From contig CAIKMQ010000048.1 of NCBI GenBank assembly GCA_903828565.1, positions 1 through 58,603 of the forward strand: a stretch of 58,603 nt of DNA, given 5' to 3'. Under the pieces are notes generated by a model. The model saw only the letters and a program-made list of their open reading frames with translations, searched no databases and had not been told where the DNA came from. This stretch comes from an uncultured Leptolinea sp. Lineage in GTDB: Bacteria > Chloroflexota > Anaerolineae > Anaerolineales > Anaerolineaceae. This document shows positions 1 through 7,916 of the stretch, piece by piece. How positions within the stretch are numbered: position 1 is the first letter of the stretch; every line of letters starts with the position of its first letter. The position numbers and the translations under genes were made by a program.

Positions 1-32
1 AAATATACACTCGCGGTGGGATTTTTGGTAAT

Positions 33-56
33 AAAAAAAGCCGCGTAAGCGGCTTT
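33..56 (-). terminator. Intrinsic terminator of tRNA-Leu
   Basis: An 8-bp stem (37-44 pairs with 49-56) with a GTAA loop is followed, reading the minus strand, by a run of seven T. It lies directly downstream of the minus-strand tRNA-Leu gene. Confidence 0.85.
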
Positions 57-58
57 GT

Positions 59-139
59 GCGCTGGAGAGGACTTGAACCTCCACGACTTTCGTCACATGG
101 CCCTCAACCATGCCTGTCTGCCAGTTCCAGCACCAGCGC
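59..139 (-). tRNA. tRNA-Leu, anticodon GAG
   Basis: The minus strand folds as a class II tRNA. The 7-bp acceptor stem is GCGCTGG with CCAGCGC, and the D arm has a CTG/CAG stem. The anticodon stem CATGG/CCATG encloses the loop TTGAGGG, so the anticodon is GAG (reads CUC/CUU Leu). A long variable arm (GAC-GAAA-GTC) as expected for Leu precedes the T arm with TTCAAGT. CCA is not encoded. It has its own consensus promoter and terminator and so is a single-gene transcription unit. Confidence 0.95.
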
Positions 140-151
140 GAGAGTAGTGCA

Positions 152-179
152 ATTATAATCATCTCTTAAGGCTTGTCAA
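152..179 (-). promoter_or_regulatory. Consensus sigma-70 type promoter of tRNA-Leu
   Basis: On the minus strand a perfect TTGACA (174-179) and a perfect TATAAT (152-157) are separated by 16 bp, and the tRNA starts 12 bp further on. Two exact consensus hexamers fit a strong stable-RNA promoter. Confidence 0.9.
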
Positions 180-215
180 GGAAACCTATCTAAATTTTTT
201 TTTATTGGAGGAATG

Positions 216-1220
216 ATGACCCTGGTACTTGATGCAATGGGATCAGATAACTACCCGGATCCTGAAATCGAAGCTGCAATTCAGTTTGTTCGGCTCTACC
301 ATGAGCCCCTCCTTCTAGTGGGTCAGGAGGATATTCTTCGAGAGAAAATTAAATTGGCAGGCGGAGATGGATTGCCTATCGAGATCGTCCATGCAGCGGA
401 AGTGCTGGAGATGGGTGATAAGCCAGTAGAGAATGCCAGAAAAAAAGGCCAGAACTCTATGGCCGTGGGTATGGAATTGGTCAAATCCGGGCGAGCGAAT
501 GCCTTCGTAACTGCCGGGAATACTGGCGGTGCGATGGTGAACGCCCTTTTGAAATTAGGACGCATTAAAGGTGTCTTGCGCCCTGCGCTGGCGAGCTTTT
601 TTCCCGTGCGTAATGGGAAGTGCGTTGTGTTAGATATTGGGGCAAACGCTGAATGTAAGCCTGAATTCTTACTGGAATTCGGAGTTATGGGAAGCGTTTA
701 TGCACAGAAAGTTCTGAAAGTGGATCGGCCCCGGGTTGGCCTGATCTCTAACGGAGAAGAGGCTGGAAAAGGCAATCAACTTGTAAAAGATACACATCAT
801 TTACTTGCAGATAGTAAGCTGAATTTCATTGGCAATATCGAAGGCAAGGAACTTTTCGGCGGGGCGGCAGATGTGGCCGTAACGGATGGTTTTACAGGGA
901 ATGTCCTACTGAAATCCAGTGAATCTGTGGCGAAATTACTCATGGATACTTTGAAGGAAGCCTTCATGGCTTCCACGAAAGCAAAGATCGGCGCTCTCCT
1001 CGCGAAATCAGCATTACGCAGCGTAAAGAAACTTCTCGATCCATCTGAAATTGGCGCAGCTTTGTTAATAGGTATCGATGGGTTGGTTTTTGTCGGTCAT
1101 GGACGTTCTGATACCAGGGCAATGTTCAGCGCTCTGAAATTTGCCCGTGAGATGGTACAGGAAGATCTGCTTGGCGCATTGAAGTCATCCATTCAAGAGA
1201 ATATGGCCCATTTAGGATAA
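216..1220 (+). CDS. plsX: Phosphate acyltransferase PlsX
   Basis: PlsX makes acyl-phosphate from acyl-ACP at the membrane surface, feeding PlsY in phospholipid synthesis. The protein opens with the family signature LDAMGSDNYP and continues with ENARKKGQNSMAVG, TAGNTGGAMV, LDIGANAEC and VTDGFTGNVLLK, all diagnostic of PlsX. Length (334 aa) is normal. Two ATGs are adjacent at 213 and 216; GGAGG at 207-211 is too close to the first, so 216 is preferred. The usual partners (rpmF, fabD, fabH) are not next to it. It is followed after 7 bp by an unrelated membrane protein gene, probably in the same transcript, which ends at the hairpin at 1926. Confidence 0.95.
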   Translation: MTLVLDAMGSDNYPDPEIEAAIQFVRLYHEPLLLVGQEDILREKIKLAGGDGLPIEIVHAAEVLEMGDKPVENARKKGQNSMAVGMELVKSGRANAFVTAGNTGGAMVNALLKLGRIKGVLRPALASFFPVRNGKCVVLDIGANAECKPEFLLEFGVMGSVYAQKVLKVDRPRVGLISNGEEAGKGNQLVKDTHHLLADSKLNFIGNIEGKELFGGAADVAVTDGFTGNVLLKSSESVAKLLMDTLKEAFMASTKAKIGALLAKSALRSVKKLLDPSEIGAALLIGIDGLVFVGHGRSDTRAMFSALKFAREMVQEDLLGALKSSIQENMAHLG

Positions 1221-1227
1221 ATCTACT

Positions 1228-1920
1228 ATGAAGATCATAGCTAACGATCGCCTGATCAAACGCAATGTTCAGATCACAAAATATGCCACAGCCGGCAGCC
1301 TAATCATCCTTGGTGTTGGGATCTACTTCTCGATCGCTCAGGCTGAGAATCCATCCACTGTGTATATCACCTTTGCTGCACTTGTCGCCGGGTTTATAAC
1401 CAGTCAGGTGAGTGTCTATATGCAATTGCGCTGGGGAAGATCTCCTCGTCCTGACGAGATTATCCTTTCTGAGCTAAAAGGGTTGGATGACCGTCACACC
1501 CTGTATGTTTATCGTAGTGTAATTCCTTACCTGCTGGTAAGTCCAACCGGTCTCTGGGGTTTGATCCCTTATCATCATGAAGGTTCAATCACTTTTAATA
1601 AAGGCCGTTATCACCAGAAAGGTGGTAATACATTTCGCAAGATATTTGGTGGGGACGGTCTGGGTCGTCCTGACCTCGATGCTAAAAGTAATATGCAGTC
1701 ATTTGAAAAAGAGATCACGAAGCGTCTACCGGGTATGGAAAACCTCAATTACCAACCTGTTTTGGTGTTCACCAATCCGAAAACCCAGTTGGAATGCGAA
1801 GGAGCTCCGTATCCCGTCATTTCTACCAAAAAACTGAAAGACTTTATCCGTAAAAAGAATGGGCGTGAAGCCTTTGCGCCAGACTTGCTCGCTCAGATCA
1901 ATCAGAGTTTACAGAGTTGA
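1228..1920 (+). CDS. Membrane protein with a degenerate NERD-like domain
   Basis: The protein has 230 aa. Two hydrophobic segments lie at about residues 20-38 and 46-66, followed by a soluble cytosolic domain. That domain resembles NERD, a nuclease-related fold: PDEIILSELKGL, then a strand pattern around YLLVSPTGLWGLIP, a GxYHQ segment, and a C-terminal VFTNPKTQLE strand with a later STKKLKDFI helix. In NERD domains the central strand is usually followed by an E-x-K motif; here that position reads GLIPYHHEG, so catalytic residues seem lost. The gene sits 7 bp after plsX and is probably co-transcribed. Its function is unknown, and the NERD assignment is by eye. Confidence 0.6.
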   Translation: MKIIANDRLIKRNVQITKYATAGSLIILGVGIYFSIAQAENPSTVYITFAALVAGFITSQVSVYMQLRWGRSPRPDEIILSELKGLDDRHTLYVYRSVIPYLLVSPTGLWGLIPYHHEGSITFNKGRYHQKGGNTFRKIFGGDGLGRPDLDAKSNMQSFEKEITKRLPGMENLNYQPVLVFTNPKTQLECEGAPYPVISTKKLKDFIRKKNGREAFAPDLLAQINQSLQS

Positions 1921-1925
1921 TACAG

Positions 1926-1952
1926 AAAACCGCCCTACGGGGCGGTTTTTTT
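1926..1952. terminator. Bidirectional terminator between convergent genes
   Basis: A perfect 10-bp stem (1926-1935 with 1940-1949) with a TACG loop is flanked by A on the left and T on the right. It can end both the plsX transcript and the rluB transcript. The rluB stop codon (1935-1937) is inside the hairpin. Confidence 0.85.
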
Positions 1953-2660
1953 ACCGGTTAGCGCTGCTACCTCTTGTTTTGTCAGGTGGCGCCAGTCTCC
2001 AGCCTTCATATTTCCCAATTTTATTGTACCGATACGCACACGTTTGATCCGGTAAACGGGTAAACCCAACCTGCCGCCAATCTCGCGGATCTGGCGCTTT
2101 CGTCCTTCTTTCATGACGATCAGCAACCAGCTGGTATCGTTTGTGGAACGCATTACATCCACCCGAGCGGCTTGCGTCCGGTAGCCATCCTCCAGCACAA
2201 CGCCACGCCTCCAGATTGCCAGTTGTTCCTCATCCGGACGCCCTTTTACTTCCACGTGGTATTCTTTTTCGTGCCCGTAGCGAGGATGGGTCATTTTATT
2301 CGCCAGGTCGCCATCATTAGTCAACAGGATCAATCCCTCGCTATCAAAATCTAAACGGCCGATCGGAAAGACGTGTTGTTTGATGCCGATAATATCCCGC
2401 ACATTCGGTCTATCATCATTCTCATCGATTACTGACAGATATTTTCGCGGTTTGTACAATGCAATATATACTTTCTCCGCGCGGTCTTTTACTGTTTTCC
2501 CATCCAGCTCAATCCGGTCGATCTCACTATCCGCCTTGTCACCCAGGCTGATTACCTTACCATTTACTTTGACTCTGCCGGCACTGATCAATTCTTCACA
2601 GTTACGACGGGATCCATAACCCATATTTGCCAGTATTTTCTGTACGCGCTCTATCGCCAT
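1935..2660 (-). CDS. rluB: Ribosomal large subunit pseudouridine synthase, RsuA/RluB family
   Basis: This enzyme isomerises a uridine in 23S rRNA (RluB type) or 16S rRNA (RsuA type). An S4 RNA-binding domain is at the N-terminus (ERVQKILANMGYGSRR, VKVNGK). The catalytic domain carries the family motif GRLDFDSEGLILLTNDG with the catalytic Asp, then KEYHVEVKG and EGRKRQIREI. The open frame extends upstream, but the start at 2660 (MAIERVQ) fits the S4 domain and leaves 1 bp to the scpB stop at 2662. The pair scpB-rluB is a common arrangement. RluB is favoured over RsuA by this context only. Confidence 0.9.
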   Translation of the reverse strand: MAIERVQKILANMGYGSRRNCEELISAGRVKVNGKVISLGDKADSEIDRIELDGKTVKDRAEKVYIALYKPRKYLSVIDENDDRPNVRDIIGIKQHVFPIGRLDFDSEGLILLTNDGDLANKMTHPRYGHEKEYHVEVKGRPDEEQLAIWRRGVVLEDGYRTQAARVDVMRSTNDTSWLLIVMKEGRKRQIREIGGRLGLPVYRIKRVRIGTIKLGNMKAGDWRHLTKQEVAALTGKKTAP

Positions 2661-2661
2661 T

Positions 2662-3234
2662 CTAGTCCTTGAATACTTTCTCTTGAATTTCCTGAACTTC
2701 CCCTTCGGGGTTGATATCCAGTACTGGCAGGTCTTCAAGTGAAGATAATCCAAAGTACTGTAAGAAATCTGCCGTGGTTCCGTAAATGATGGGTCGTCCA
2801 GGTCCTTCAGTCCGGCCTATCTCTTCGATCAATCCTTTACTTAATAAGCTCTTAATCACACCATCACTGTTGACACCGCGAATCTCATCCAACTGTGGTC
2901 GGGTAATGGGTTGCTTGTAAGCAACAATAGCCAGTGTTTCGACCCCGGCTTTACTCAGTTTGGATGTGGCTTGTAATCCTAAGAACCGTTCGATAATCGG
3001 GCTTAACCCGGCTTTTGTTGTGAGCTGATAGCGATTCTTGTGTTCCTGTAACTCCAGGCCACCGGAAATGGCTAATCGTTCTTTTAGTGTTTTTAATGCC
3101 TCTTCAATTTCCCGGGTTGGCACATCCAATGTTGCAGCAAGCTGCTGAGCAGTTACTGGGCCAGGCGCAACAAATAACAGGCCTTCCAGTTGTTCAGGGA
3201 TGCTGAGTGGTGTATGATCTGTCAATTCTGTCAT
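2662..3234 (-). CDS. scpB: Segregation and condensation protein B
   Basis: ScpB is a winged-helix subunit that dimerises on the kleisin ScpA in the SMC condensin complex. The 190-aa protein shows the typical start IPEQLEGLLFVAPGPV and the core SKAGVETLAIVAYKQPITRPQLDEIRGV, followed by GPGRPIIYGTT. The reading frame stays open to 3414, but those extra residues would run into the divergent lipoprotein gene, so the start at 3234 is chosen. No clear Shine-Dalgarno precedes this ATG. scpA is not adjacent in this window. Its product should act with chromosomal SMC encoded elsewhere. Confidence 0.92.
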   Translation of the reverse strand: MTELTDHTPLSIPEQLEGLLFVAPGPVTAQQLAATLDVPTREIEEALKTLKERLAISGGLELQEHKNRYQLTTKAGLSPIIERFLGLQATSKLSKAGVETLAIVAYKQPITRPQLDEIRGVNSDGVIKSLLSKGLIEEIGRTEGPGRPIIYGTTADFLQYFGLSSLEDLPVLDINPEGEVQEIQEKVFKD

Positions 3235-3242
3235 GCTATAAT
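3234..3242 (+). promoter_or_regulatory. Extended -10 promoter of the lipoprotein gene
   Basis: TGC directly precedes TATAAT (3237-3242), an extended -10 element 20 bp before the ATG at 3263. It overlaps the start codon of divergent scpB. No good -35 is seen, as is usual with extended -10 promoters. Confidence 0.55.
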
Positions 3243-3262
3243 TAATCTCAAGGATATAAAAA

Positions 3263-3817
3263 ATGAAAAAGCTATTCGGAAAGTCACGAATTCTTATTAT
3301 ATCAAGCATTCTAGTGTTTACATCGCTAGCTTGCCTCTTGCCTTCAATATCCGGCCAAGAAGAACCAGCTGCCATTCCCGTACCCACATATTCTCCGGAT
3401 GATACTGTGATCACGATAACGGAAGCTCAATTGCTTTCAACCCTGATGACTTTTTCACAAGGAGAAAATCCCATAAAAATTACCGACCCAACTATTCAGT
3501 TGGATGACGGTGAATGCCACCTGGTCGCTAACATCAACATGCAACAAGCTGCTAATGGGACCATGCCGGCTGTTTCTATGCATGGAAAGGTAGATAGCCG
3601 CTTCAGCATCATTCTGGGTCCCCAACTTCAACCCGCAGTGAATTTCCATGCTTTGACTTTGAATGGAATTCCTGTCCCTAGTTTCTTGCTGAATGCACTT
3701 GATTCTATGATCAGTTCTGCCATTTCCGGACAACTAGACCTTGAATCGGGTAGTTTTGTCCTGAAGGACGTAAACATTGATAATGGACAAATGATTATAC
3801 GTGTGGGAAACCCCTAA
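3263..3817 (+). CDS. Small secreted lipoprotein of unknown function
   Basis: The 184-aa product has a lipoprotein signal: KKLFGKSR as the basic n-region, a hydrophobic core, and the lipobox TSLAC with Cys at about residue 24. A short linker rich in Pro and Ala follows. The mature part (ITEAQL, IKITDPTIQLDDGECHLVANI, SFVLKDVNIDNGQMII) is predicted mostly beta and looks like a lipid- or membrane-associated barrel or sandwich, but I do not recognise a named family. It is followed after 13 bp by a second lipoprotein gene, so the two products probably work together at the outer face of the membrane. Confidence 0.7.
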   Translation: MKKLFGKSRILIISSILVFTSLACLLPSISGQEEPAAIPVPTYSPDDTVITITEAQLLSTLMTFSQGENPIKITDPTIQLDDGECHLVANINMQQAANGTMPAVSMHGKVDSRFSIILGPQLQPAVNFHALTLNGIPVPSFLLNALDSMISSAISGQLDLESGSFVLKDVNIDNGQMIIRVGNP

Positions 3818-3830
3818 CGATCCAAAAATC

Positions 3831-5393
3831 ATGGTTTTACGCCGGCTCACCCTCCTGATCCTTTGTTGCCTGCTGCTGGTTTCCTGCCAACCGGTTCTTG
3901 TTTCATCTGCTTCCCAACTAGAAGTCACCATTCAGTATGATGGTAAAGAGATCATGCCTCTTGTCCCCGAGGGATCCACAGTAGAAACGGCTCTGCAAAT
4001 CGGGTCCATTCATCTGGGTTCAAAGGATTTCACGATACCACCGCTTTCAGAAACCATCTCGCCAGGAATGGTCATCCAGGTCACACGCGTTGAGGATGAA
4101 CTGTTCGAAAAAACGATTACGATCCCCTTCGAGAGACAGACTATTCGGAATGAAACCTTACAAGAGGGTGAAATCCGCCTTTTGCAGGAGGGAGTGAATG
4201 GTGAAAAGCACGTCACTTATCGGTCCACGGGTCTGGATGGCGTTGCTGGTGAACCTGTCGAAGTAAGCAGCGAGATCACCAAACAACCCATTCCAGAGAT
4301 CATCATGGTGGGTGTTCTTGCCCCAATCCAACCGGTGACTATTTCCGGCATCCTGGTATACATTGAAAACGGTAATTGCTGGATGATCGAAGGTAATACC
4401 GGCCAGCGGAGTCCTTTGATTACCACAGGAGATCTCGATGGACGTGTTCTGCGTATCTCACAAGACTACAAGTGGCTACTTTTTACTCGCGCACTACCCG
4501 TTGATAGCCCGGATATTAACTCCCTTTGGGTATTGAGAATTGATAATCCAAACAATCCACCGGTGGACTTACAGGTACAGAACGTTATTCATTTTGCAGA
4601 TTTTGTGCCGAATGCCAGTCAAACAATCATCTACTCCACTGTGGAACCTCGCGAAGCCGCCCCAGGTTGGCAGGCTAATAATGATCTAATTATGCTCAGT
4701 TTCTCTCCCGACGGACCGGCCGGACCACCGGCGGTAAAAGTAGATGTAAATTCAGGGGGTGTATACGGATGGTGGGGAACCCAATTTACGTGGTCGAGAG
4801 ATGGCTCTCACCTGGCTTACTCCCGCCCAGATGGCATTGGCCTGATTGATCTACCTCAGGGAGTATTTGAAGAACTTGTTTCCATAAACCCTTTCGAAAC
4901 TGGGGGTGATTGGGCGTGGGTACCCCCGCTTGCCTGGTCTCCCCTGGGTGATCTGCTTTTCTATTCCTTGCTCACACCTTCTGAAAATACTCAAAACAGA
5001 GTATCATTCGACCTTGCTGCTCTGGACAGGGTAATTCCCCTGAATATCACGATGGTGGAAGGTGCAGGCTTGTTTTCCAACCCCTCTCCATCCGGTATCA
5101 TGCCAGATGGTGGATATCAGGTTGGTTTCATGCAAGCTATTGATCCAGCAAGCAACAACTCGGGTTACCGACTTACAGTCATGGACCAGGATGGCTCCAA
5201 CCCTGAGGTTCTTTTTCCTCAAGCCGGTTCACTTGGTCTTACATCTCAACCTGTTTTCTGGTCTCCATCTTTCGATCATGGCAGCATGCTGGCAGTGGTC
5301 TATGGTGGCAACATCTGGCTGATCGATTCCGTGAGTGGTAAAGCCTTTCAGGCGACCGAAAGCGGTCTGATCACATCAATCTTCTGGCGATAA
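3831..5393 (+). CDS. Lipoprotein with DUF348-like and G5 domains and a beta-propeller
   Basis: A lipoprotein signal ends at LLVSC (mature Cys about residue 19). Next comes a ubiquitin-like DUF348 region (QLEVTIQYDGKEIMPLVPEGSTVETAL without its ending, through GMVIQVTRV) and a G5 domain (ITIPFERQTIRNETL through GEPVEVSSEITKQP). The C-terminal two thirds contain repeated W-S-x-DG blades (FTWSRDGSHLAYSRPDG, LAWSPLGDLLFY, FWSPSFDHGSMLAV) typical of a TolB/WD40-like propeller. DUF348-G5 pairs are known from YabE and Rpf cell-wall proteins, where they bind the wall. A GTG at 3801 is a longer alternative start. The start at 3831 gives a normal signal peptide. A surface-exposed, wall-binding sensor or scaffold is inferred. 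Confidence 0.7.
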   Translation: MVLRRLTLLILCCLLLVSCQPVLVSSASQLEVTIQYDGKEIMPLVPEGSTVETALQIGSIHLGSKDFTIPPLSETISPGMVIQVTRVEDELFEKTITIPFERQTIRNETLQEGEIRLLQEGVNGEKHVTYRSTGLDGVAGEPVEVSSEITKQPIPEIIMVGVLAPIQPVTISGILVYIENGNCWMIEGNTGQRSPLITTGDLDGRVLRISQDYKWLLFTRALPVDSPDINSLWVLRIDNPNNPPVDLQVQNVIHFADFVPNASQTIIYSTVEPREAAPGWQANNDLIMLSFSPDGPAGPPAVKVDVNSGGVYGWWGTQFTWSRDGSHLAYSRPDGIGLIDLPQGVFEELVSINPFETGGDWAWVPPLAWSPLGDLLFYSLLTPSENTQNRVSFDLAALDRVIPLNITMVEGAGLFSNPSPSGIMPDGGYQVGFMQAIDPASNNSGYRLTVMDQDGSNPEVLFPQAGSLGLTSQPVFWSPSFDHGSMLAVVYGGNIWLIDSVSGKAFQATESGLITSIFWR

Positions 5394-5411
5394 CAGAAAG
5401 GCGGCACAATC

Positions 5412-6368
5412 ATGCGGATTTTGATCACAGGCGCAGCAGGTTTCCTGGGCTCGCATCTCTGCGACCGTCTTCTGGAAGAAGGTCATTCAGTTGTAGGCAT
5501 GGATAACTTCATTACCGGCAGCCCGGATAATATCTCGCACCTTGCAGGTAACACGCACTTTGAGTTCTACCGCCATGATGTCGCCAATTTCATATACGTC
5601 CAGGGGAAGATCGATGCCGTGCTGCATTTTGCCTCACCAGCAAGCCCGAATCCCGGCTCACCCTATGGCTACCCAAACCTGCCTATTCAAACCATGAAAG
5701 CGGGCGCCCTTGGTACACATAATTCGCTCGGTGTAGCCAGGGCTAATTCTGCCAAATTTCTACTCGCTTCTACCAGTGAGATCTATGGCGACCCAGAGGT
5801 TCATCCTCAAAGCGAATCATACTGGGGACACGCAGACCCGATCGGTTTTCGCTCCGTTTATGATGAAGCAAAACGTTTCGCCGAAGCCCTCACGATGGCA
5901 TACCACCGCTATCACGGTTTGGATACGCGCATCGTACGCATATTTAATACTTATGGTCCGAGAATGCGCCTTGACGATGGCCGAGTTGTCCCAAATTTCC
6001 TCCAGCAGGCGATCAAACATCAACCACTCACGATCTATGGCGATGGCAGCCAGACTCGCAGCTTCTGCTTCGTGGATGATCTCGTCAGTGGTATCTACAA
6101 CTTACTTTTATCTGATGAACATTTACCAGTCAATATTGGTAATCCGCAAGAGACTTCCATCCTCGAATTTGCTGAAACCATTAATCGAATTGCCGGCAGC
6201 AGCGCAGGCATCGCCTTCTTTCCGGATAAGAGGCTCGGAGATGATCCCCAACGGAGACAACCGGATATCAACCGCGCACGGAACCTCCTTCATTGGGAAC
6301 CATCCACAGCTTTGGAGGATGGAATAAAGATGACATTGCAGTATTTCAAGGATCAGCTTGGGCAATGA
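5412..6368 (+). CDS. NAD-dependent sugar epimerase, UDP-glucuronate decarboxylase-like
   Basis: This is an extended SDR enzyme of 318 aa. The Rossmann motif GAAGFLG (residues 7-13) binds NAD, and the active site shows STSEIYG and Y150-x3-K154 (YDEAK). [27 protein letters not shown] and NIGNP are typical of UDP-xylose synthase and close relatives. The closest guess is UDP-glucuronate decarboxylase making UDP-xylose for surface glycans; dTDP-glucose 4,6-dehydratase is less likely. The stop overlaps the start of gtrA by 4 nt (ATGA), so the two are translationally coupled, consistent with cell-envelope polysaccharide work. Confidence 0.85.
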   Translation: MRILITGAAGFLGSHLCDRLLEEGHSVVGMDNFITGSPDNISHLAGNTHFEFYRHDVANFIYVQGKIDAVLHFASPASPNPGSPYGYPNLPIQTMKAGALGTHNSLGVARANSAKFLLASTSEIYGDPEVHPQSESYWGHADPIGFRSVYDEAKRFAEALTMAYHRYHGLDTRIVRIFNTYGPRMRLDDGRVVPNFLQQAIKHQPLTIYGDGSQTRSFCFVDDLVSGIYNLLLSDEHLPVNIGNPQETSILEFAETINRIAGSSAGIAFFPDKRLGDDPQRRQPDINRARNLLHWEPSTALEDGIKMTLQYFKDQLGQ

Positions 6369-6832
6369 AAATACAGTTTTCAAAAGACGATAAAGCCAGG
6401 TTTATTCGATTTGCCATTGTCGGTTCTATTGGCGCAGTCATCGATTTTGGCGTTTTCAATCTGCTTACCCATGTTCTTCACCTTACCGCGGTCATCTCCA
6501 GCGTGATCTCTTTCGTCTGCGCAGTCTGCAGTAATTTTCTATGGAACAGATATTGGACTTATCCTGATTCCCGCAGCAAACATGTGGCTCACCAACTGGT
6601 CCAATTCTTGTTGATCAGCCTGATCGGGTTAGCTATACGCACCCCGCTATTTGCTTTTCTTGAAAGAGCGTTGGGAACTTTTTTCTCAAACAACCCGCTC
6701 CCTCTCCCGGTTACTCCTACGTTTATCGGGCATAATCTTGCGCTTGCGATAGCCATTCTGGTCATCATGCTGTGGAACTTTTTTGCCAACCGCTACTGGA
6801 CCTATGCCGACGTTCAGAGCGCGACCAAGTAA
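6365..6832 (+). CDS. GtrA family membrane protein
   Basis: The 155-aa product has four TM helices in the GtrA pattern: [23 protein letters not shown] in TM1, then [14 protein letters not shown] after TM2, and the paired ending [12 protein letters not shown]. GtrA proteins are thought to help flip or move lipid-linked sugars such as undecaprenyl-phosphate-glucose, though some relatives do other transport. The start at 6365 overlaps the upstream sugar-nucleotide enzyme by 4 nt, and the start upstream of it would extend into that gene. Confidence 0.85.
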   Translation: MKIQFSKDDKARFIRFAIVGSIGAVIDFGVFNLLTHVLHLTAVISSVISFVCAVCSNFLWNRYWTYPDSRSKHVAHQLVQFLLISLIGLAIRTPLFAFLERALGTFFSNNPLPLPVTPTFIGHNLALAIAILVIMLWNFFANRYWTYADVQSATK

Positions 6833-6844
6833 AAAGGAAATCCC

Positions 6845-7417
6845 ATGCCTGGATTGAGAATAATCAGTGGAAAAGCCAAAGGGTATCACATAAAAGATGT
6901 ACCGGGAGATTCTACGCGGCCTATCACCGATATGGTGAAAGAAGCACTATTCAATATATTGGCGGATGATGTGAACGGAGCCACCTTTTGGGACTTATTT
7001 GGCGGTACAGGCAGCGTAGGATTGGAAGCCTTGAGCCGCGGAGCGAAATTCACTCAATTCTCAGATAACAATCGTCACGCAATTCTCACCTTACGGCAGA
7101 ATATTGCCACGACCGGTTTTGTAAATCAATCGAGGATCATTTCTGCTGATGCTTTCATGCTGCTCAGGCAAACACCAGCGCAATCGTTTGACTACATCTA
7201 TATTGCACCACCGCAGTATAAAGGCCTATGGAAGACAGCAATTCTGGCTCTGGACGAGCATCCAGGGCACCTTGTTGAGGATGGTTGGGCTATCGTTCAA
7301 ATTCACCCCAAGGAATATGAGGAAACTTCCCTCATGAATTTCACTCTCATCGAGGAAAGGAAATACGGGAACACGCTGCTGCTCTTTTATGAAAAGAAGG
7401 CTGCCGTATCAGGCTAA
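6845..7417 (+). CDS. rsmD: 16S rRNA (guanine-N2)-methyltransferase RsmD family
   Basis: RsmD methylates G966 of 16S rRNA in E. coli. The protein opens with LRIISGKAKGYHIKDVPG and STRPITDMVKEALFNIL, then the SAM-binding WDLFGGTGSVGLEALSRGA, all characteristic. The catalytic motif IV, normally D/N-PP-Y/F, reads YIAPPQYKG here, so the acidic or amide residue is replaced by Ala. The fold looks complete at 190 aa. GGAAA before the ATG at 6845 serves as ribosome binding site. Its stop overlaps the convergent Nudix gene by 4 nt. Confidence 0.85.
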   Translation: MPGLRIISGKAKGYHIKDVPGDSTRPITDMVKEALFNILADDVNGATFWDLFGGTGSVGLEALSRGAKFTQFSDNNRHAILTLRQNIATTGFVNQSRIISADAFMLLRQTPAQSFDYIYIAPPQYKGLWKTAILALDEHPGHLVEDGWAIVQIHPKEYEETSLMNFTLIEERKYGNTLLLFYEKKAAVSG

Positions 7418-7863
7418 GTGGATTTATCCTGTTCGTAGTGTAAACAAAAGAAATCTTCACATCGGTGCGATTTACTTACTCTCTCAACCAGGTCTGGAAG
7501 ATCCGGGAGCACCGACAAGTTCTTTAGATCTTTGATAGCCACCCATTCCAATTCCCCTTCTGGTCCTTGCTTGTATTTAATATCCGCTACATCGCACCGG
7601 ACCAAAAAAATACAAATACCAGGAGAATATACTCCATCGATCAGGATATTCCCCACAATCTGCATGGACTGGCCGGTTATCCCGGCTTCTTCCCATAATT
7701 CGCGGGCAGCACTGGATAGAACATCTTCCCCAGGTTCTATATGCCCGCCCAATGCGTTGAAGCGGTTGCGCCACTTGGCTTTCCGCATTAGCAGTATTTC
7801 ATTCCCGCAAAAAACGAAAATGAGGGTTCTGGGAATTACCTCGTACCGTTTCTTTTCACCCAT
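7414..7863 (-). CDS. Nudix hydrolase
   Basis: The 149-aa protein has a full Nudix box: GHIEPGED, seven residues, then RELWEEAGI, giving the Mg-binding helix that cleaves nucleoside diphosphate-linked substrates. The N-terminus (IPRTLIFVFCGNEILLMRKAKWRNRFNALGG) resembles the 8-oxo-dGTPase (MutT-like) subgroup, which often has an RNRFNALGG-type segment. The substrate cannot be assigned from sequence. It is transcribed away from phosphofructokinase after that gene's terminator, so it needs its own promoter. Confidence 0.85.
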   Translation of the reverse strand: MGEKKRYEVIPRTLIFVFCGNEILLMRKAKWRNRFNALGGHIEPGEDVLSSAARELWEEAGITGQSMQIVGNILIDGVYSPGICIFLVRCDVADIKYKQGPEGELEWVAIKDLKNLSVLPDLPDLVERVSKSHRCEDFFCLHYEQDKST

Positions 7864-7879
7864 GACTAGATTATAAAAT

Positions 7880-7907
7880 AAAAAGTGGAGCCAGGCTCCA
7901 CTTTTTT
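7880..7907 (-). terminator. Intrinsic terminator after phosphofructokinase
   Basis: A 7-bp GC-rich stem (GTGGAGC with GCTCCAC) is extended by A/T pairs, with an A run on the left and a T run on the right. On the minus strand it lies 10 bp after the pfk stop. Confidence 0.85.
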
Positions 7908-7916
7908 CATTTCAGT

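Noticed and set aside
3235-3414. Upstream extension of scpB
   Set aside because: It overlaps the divergent lipoprotein gene and adds sequence not found in ScpB.
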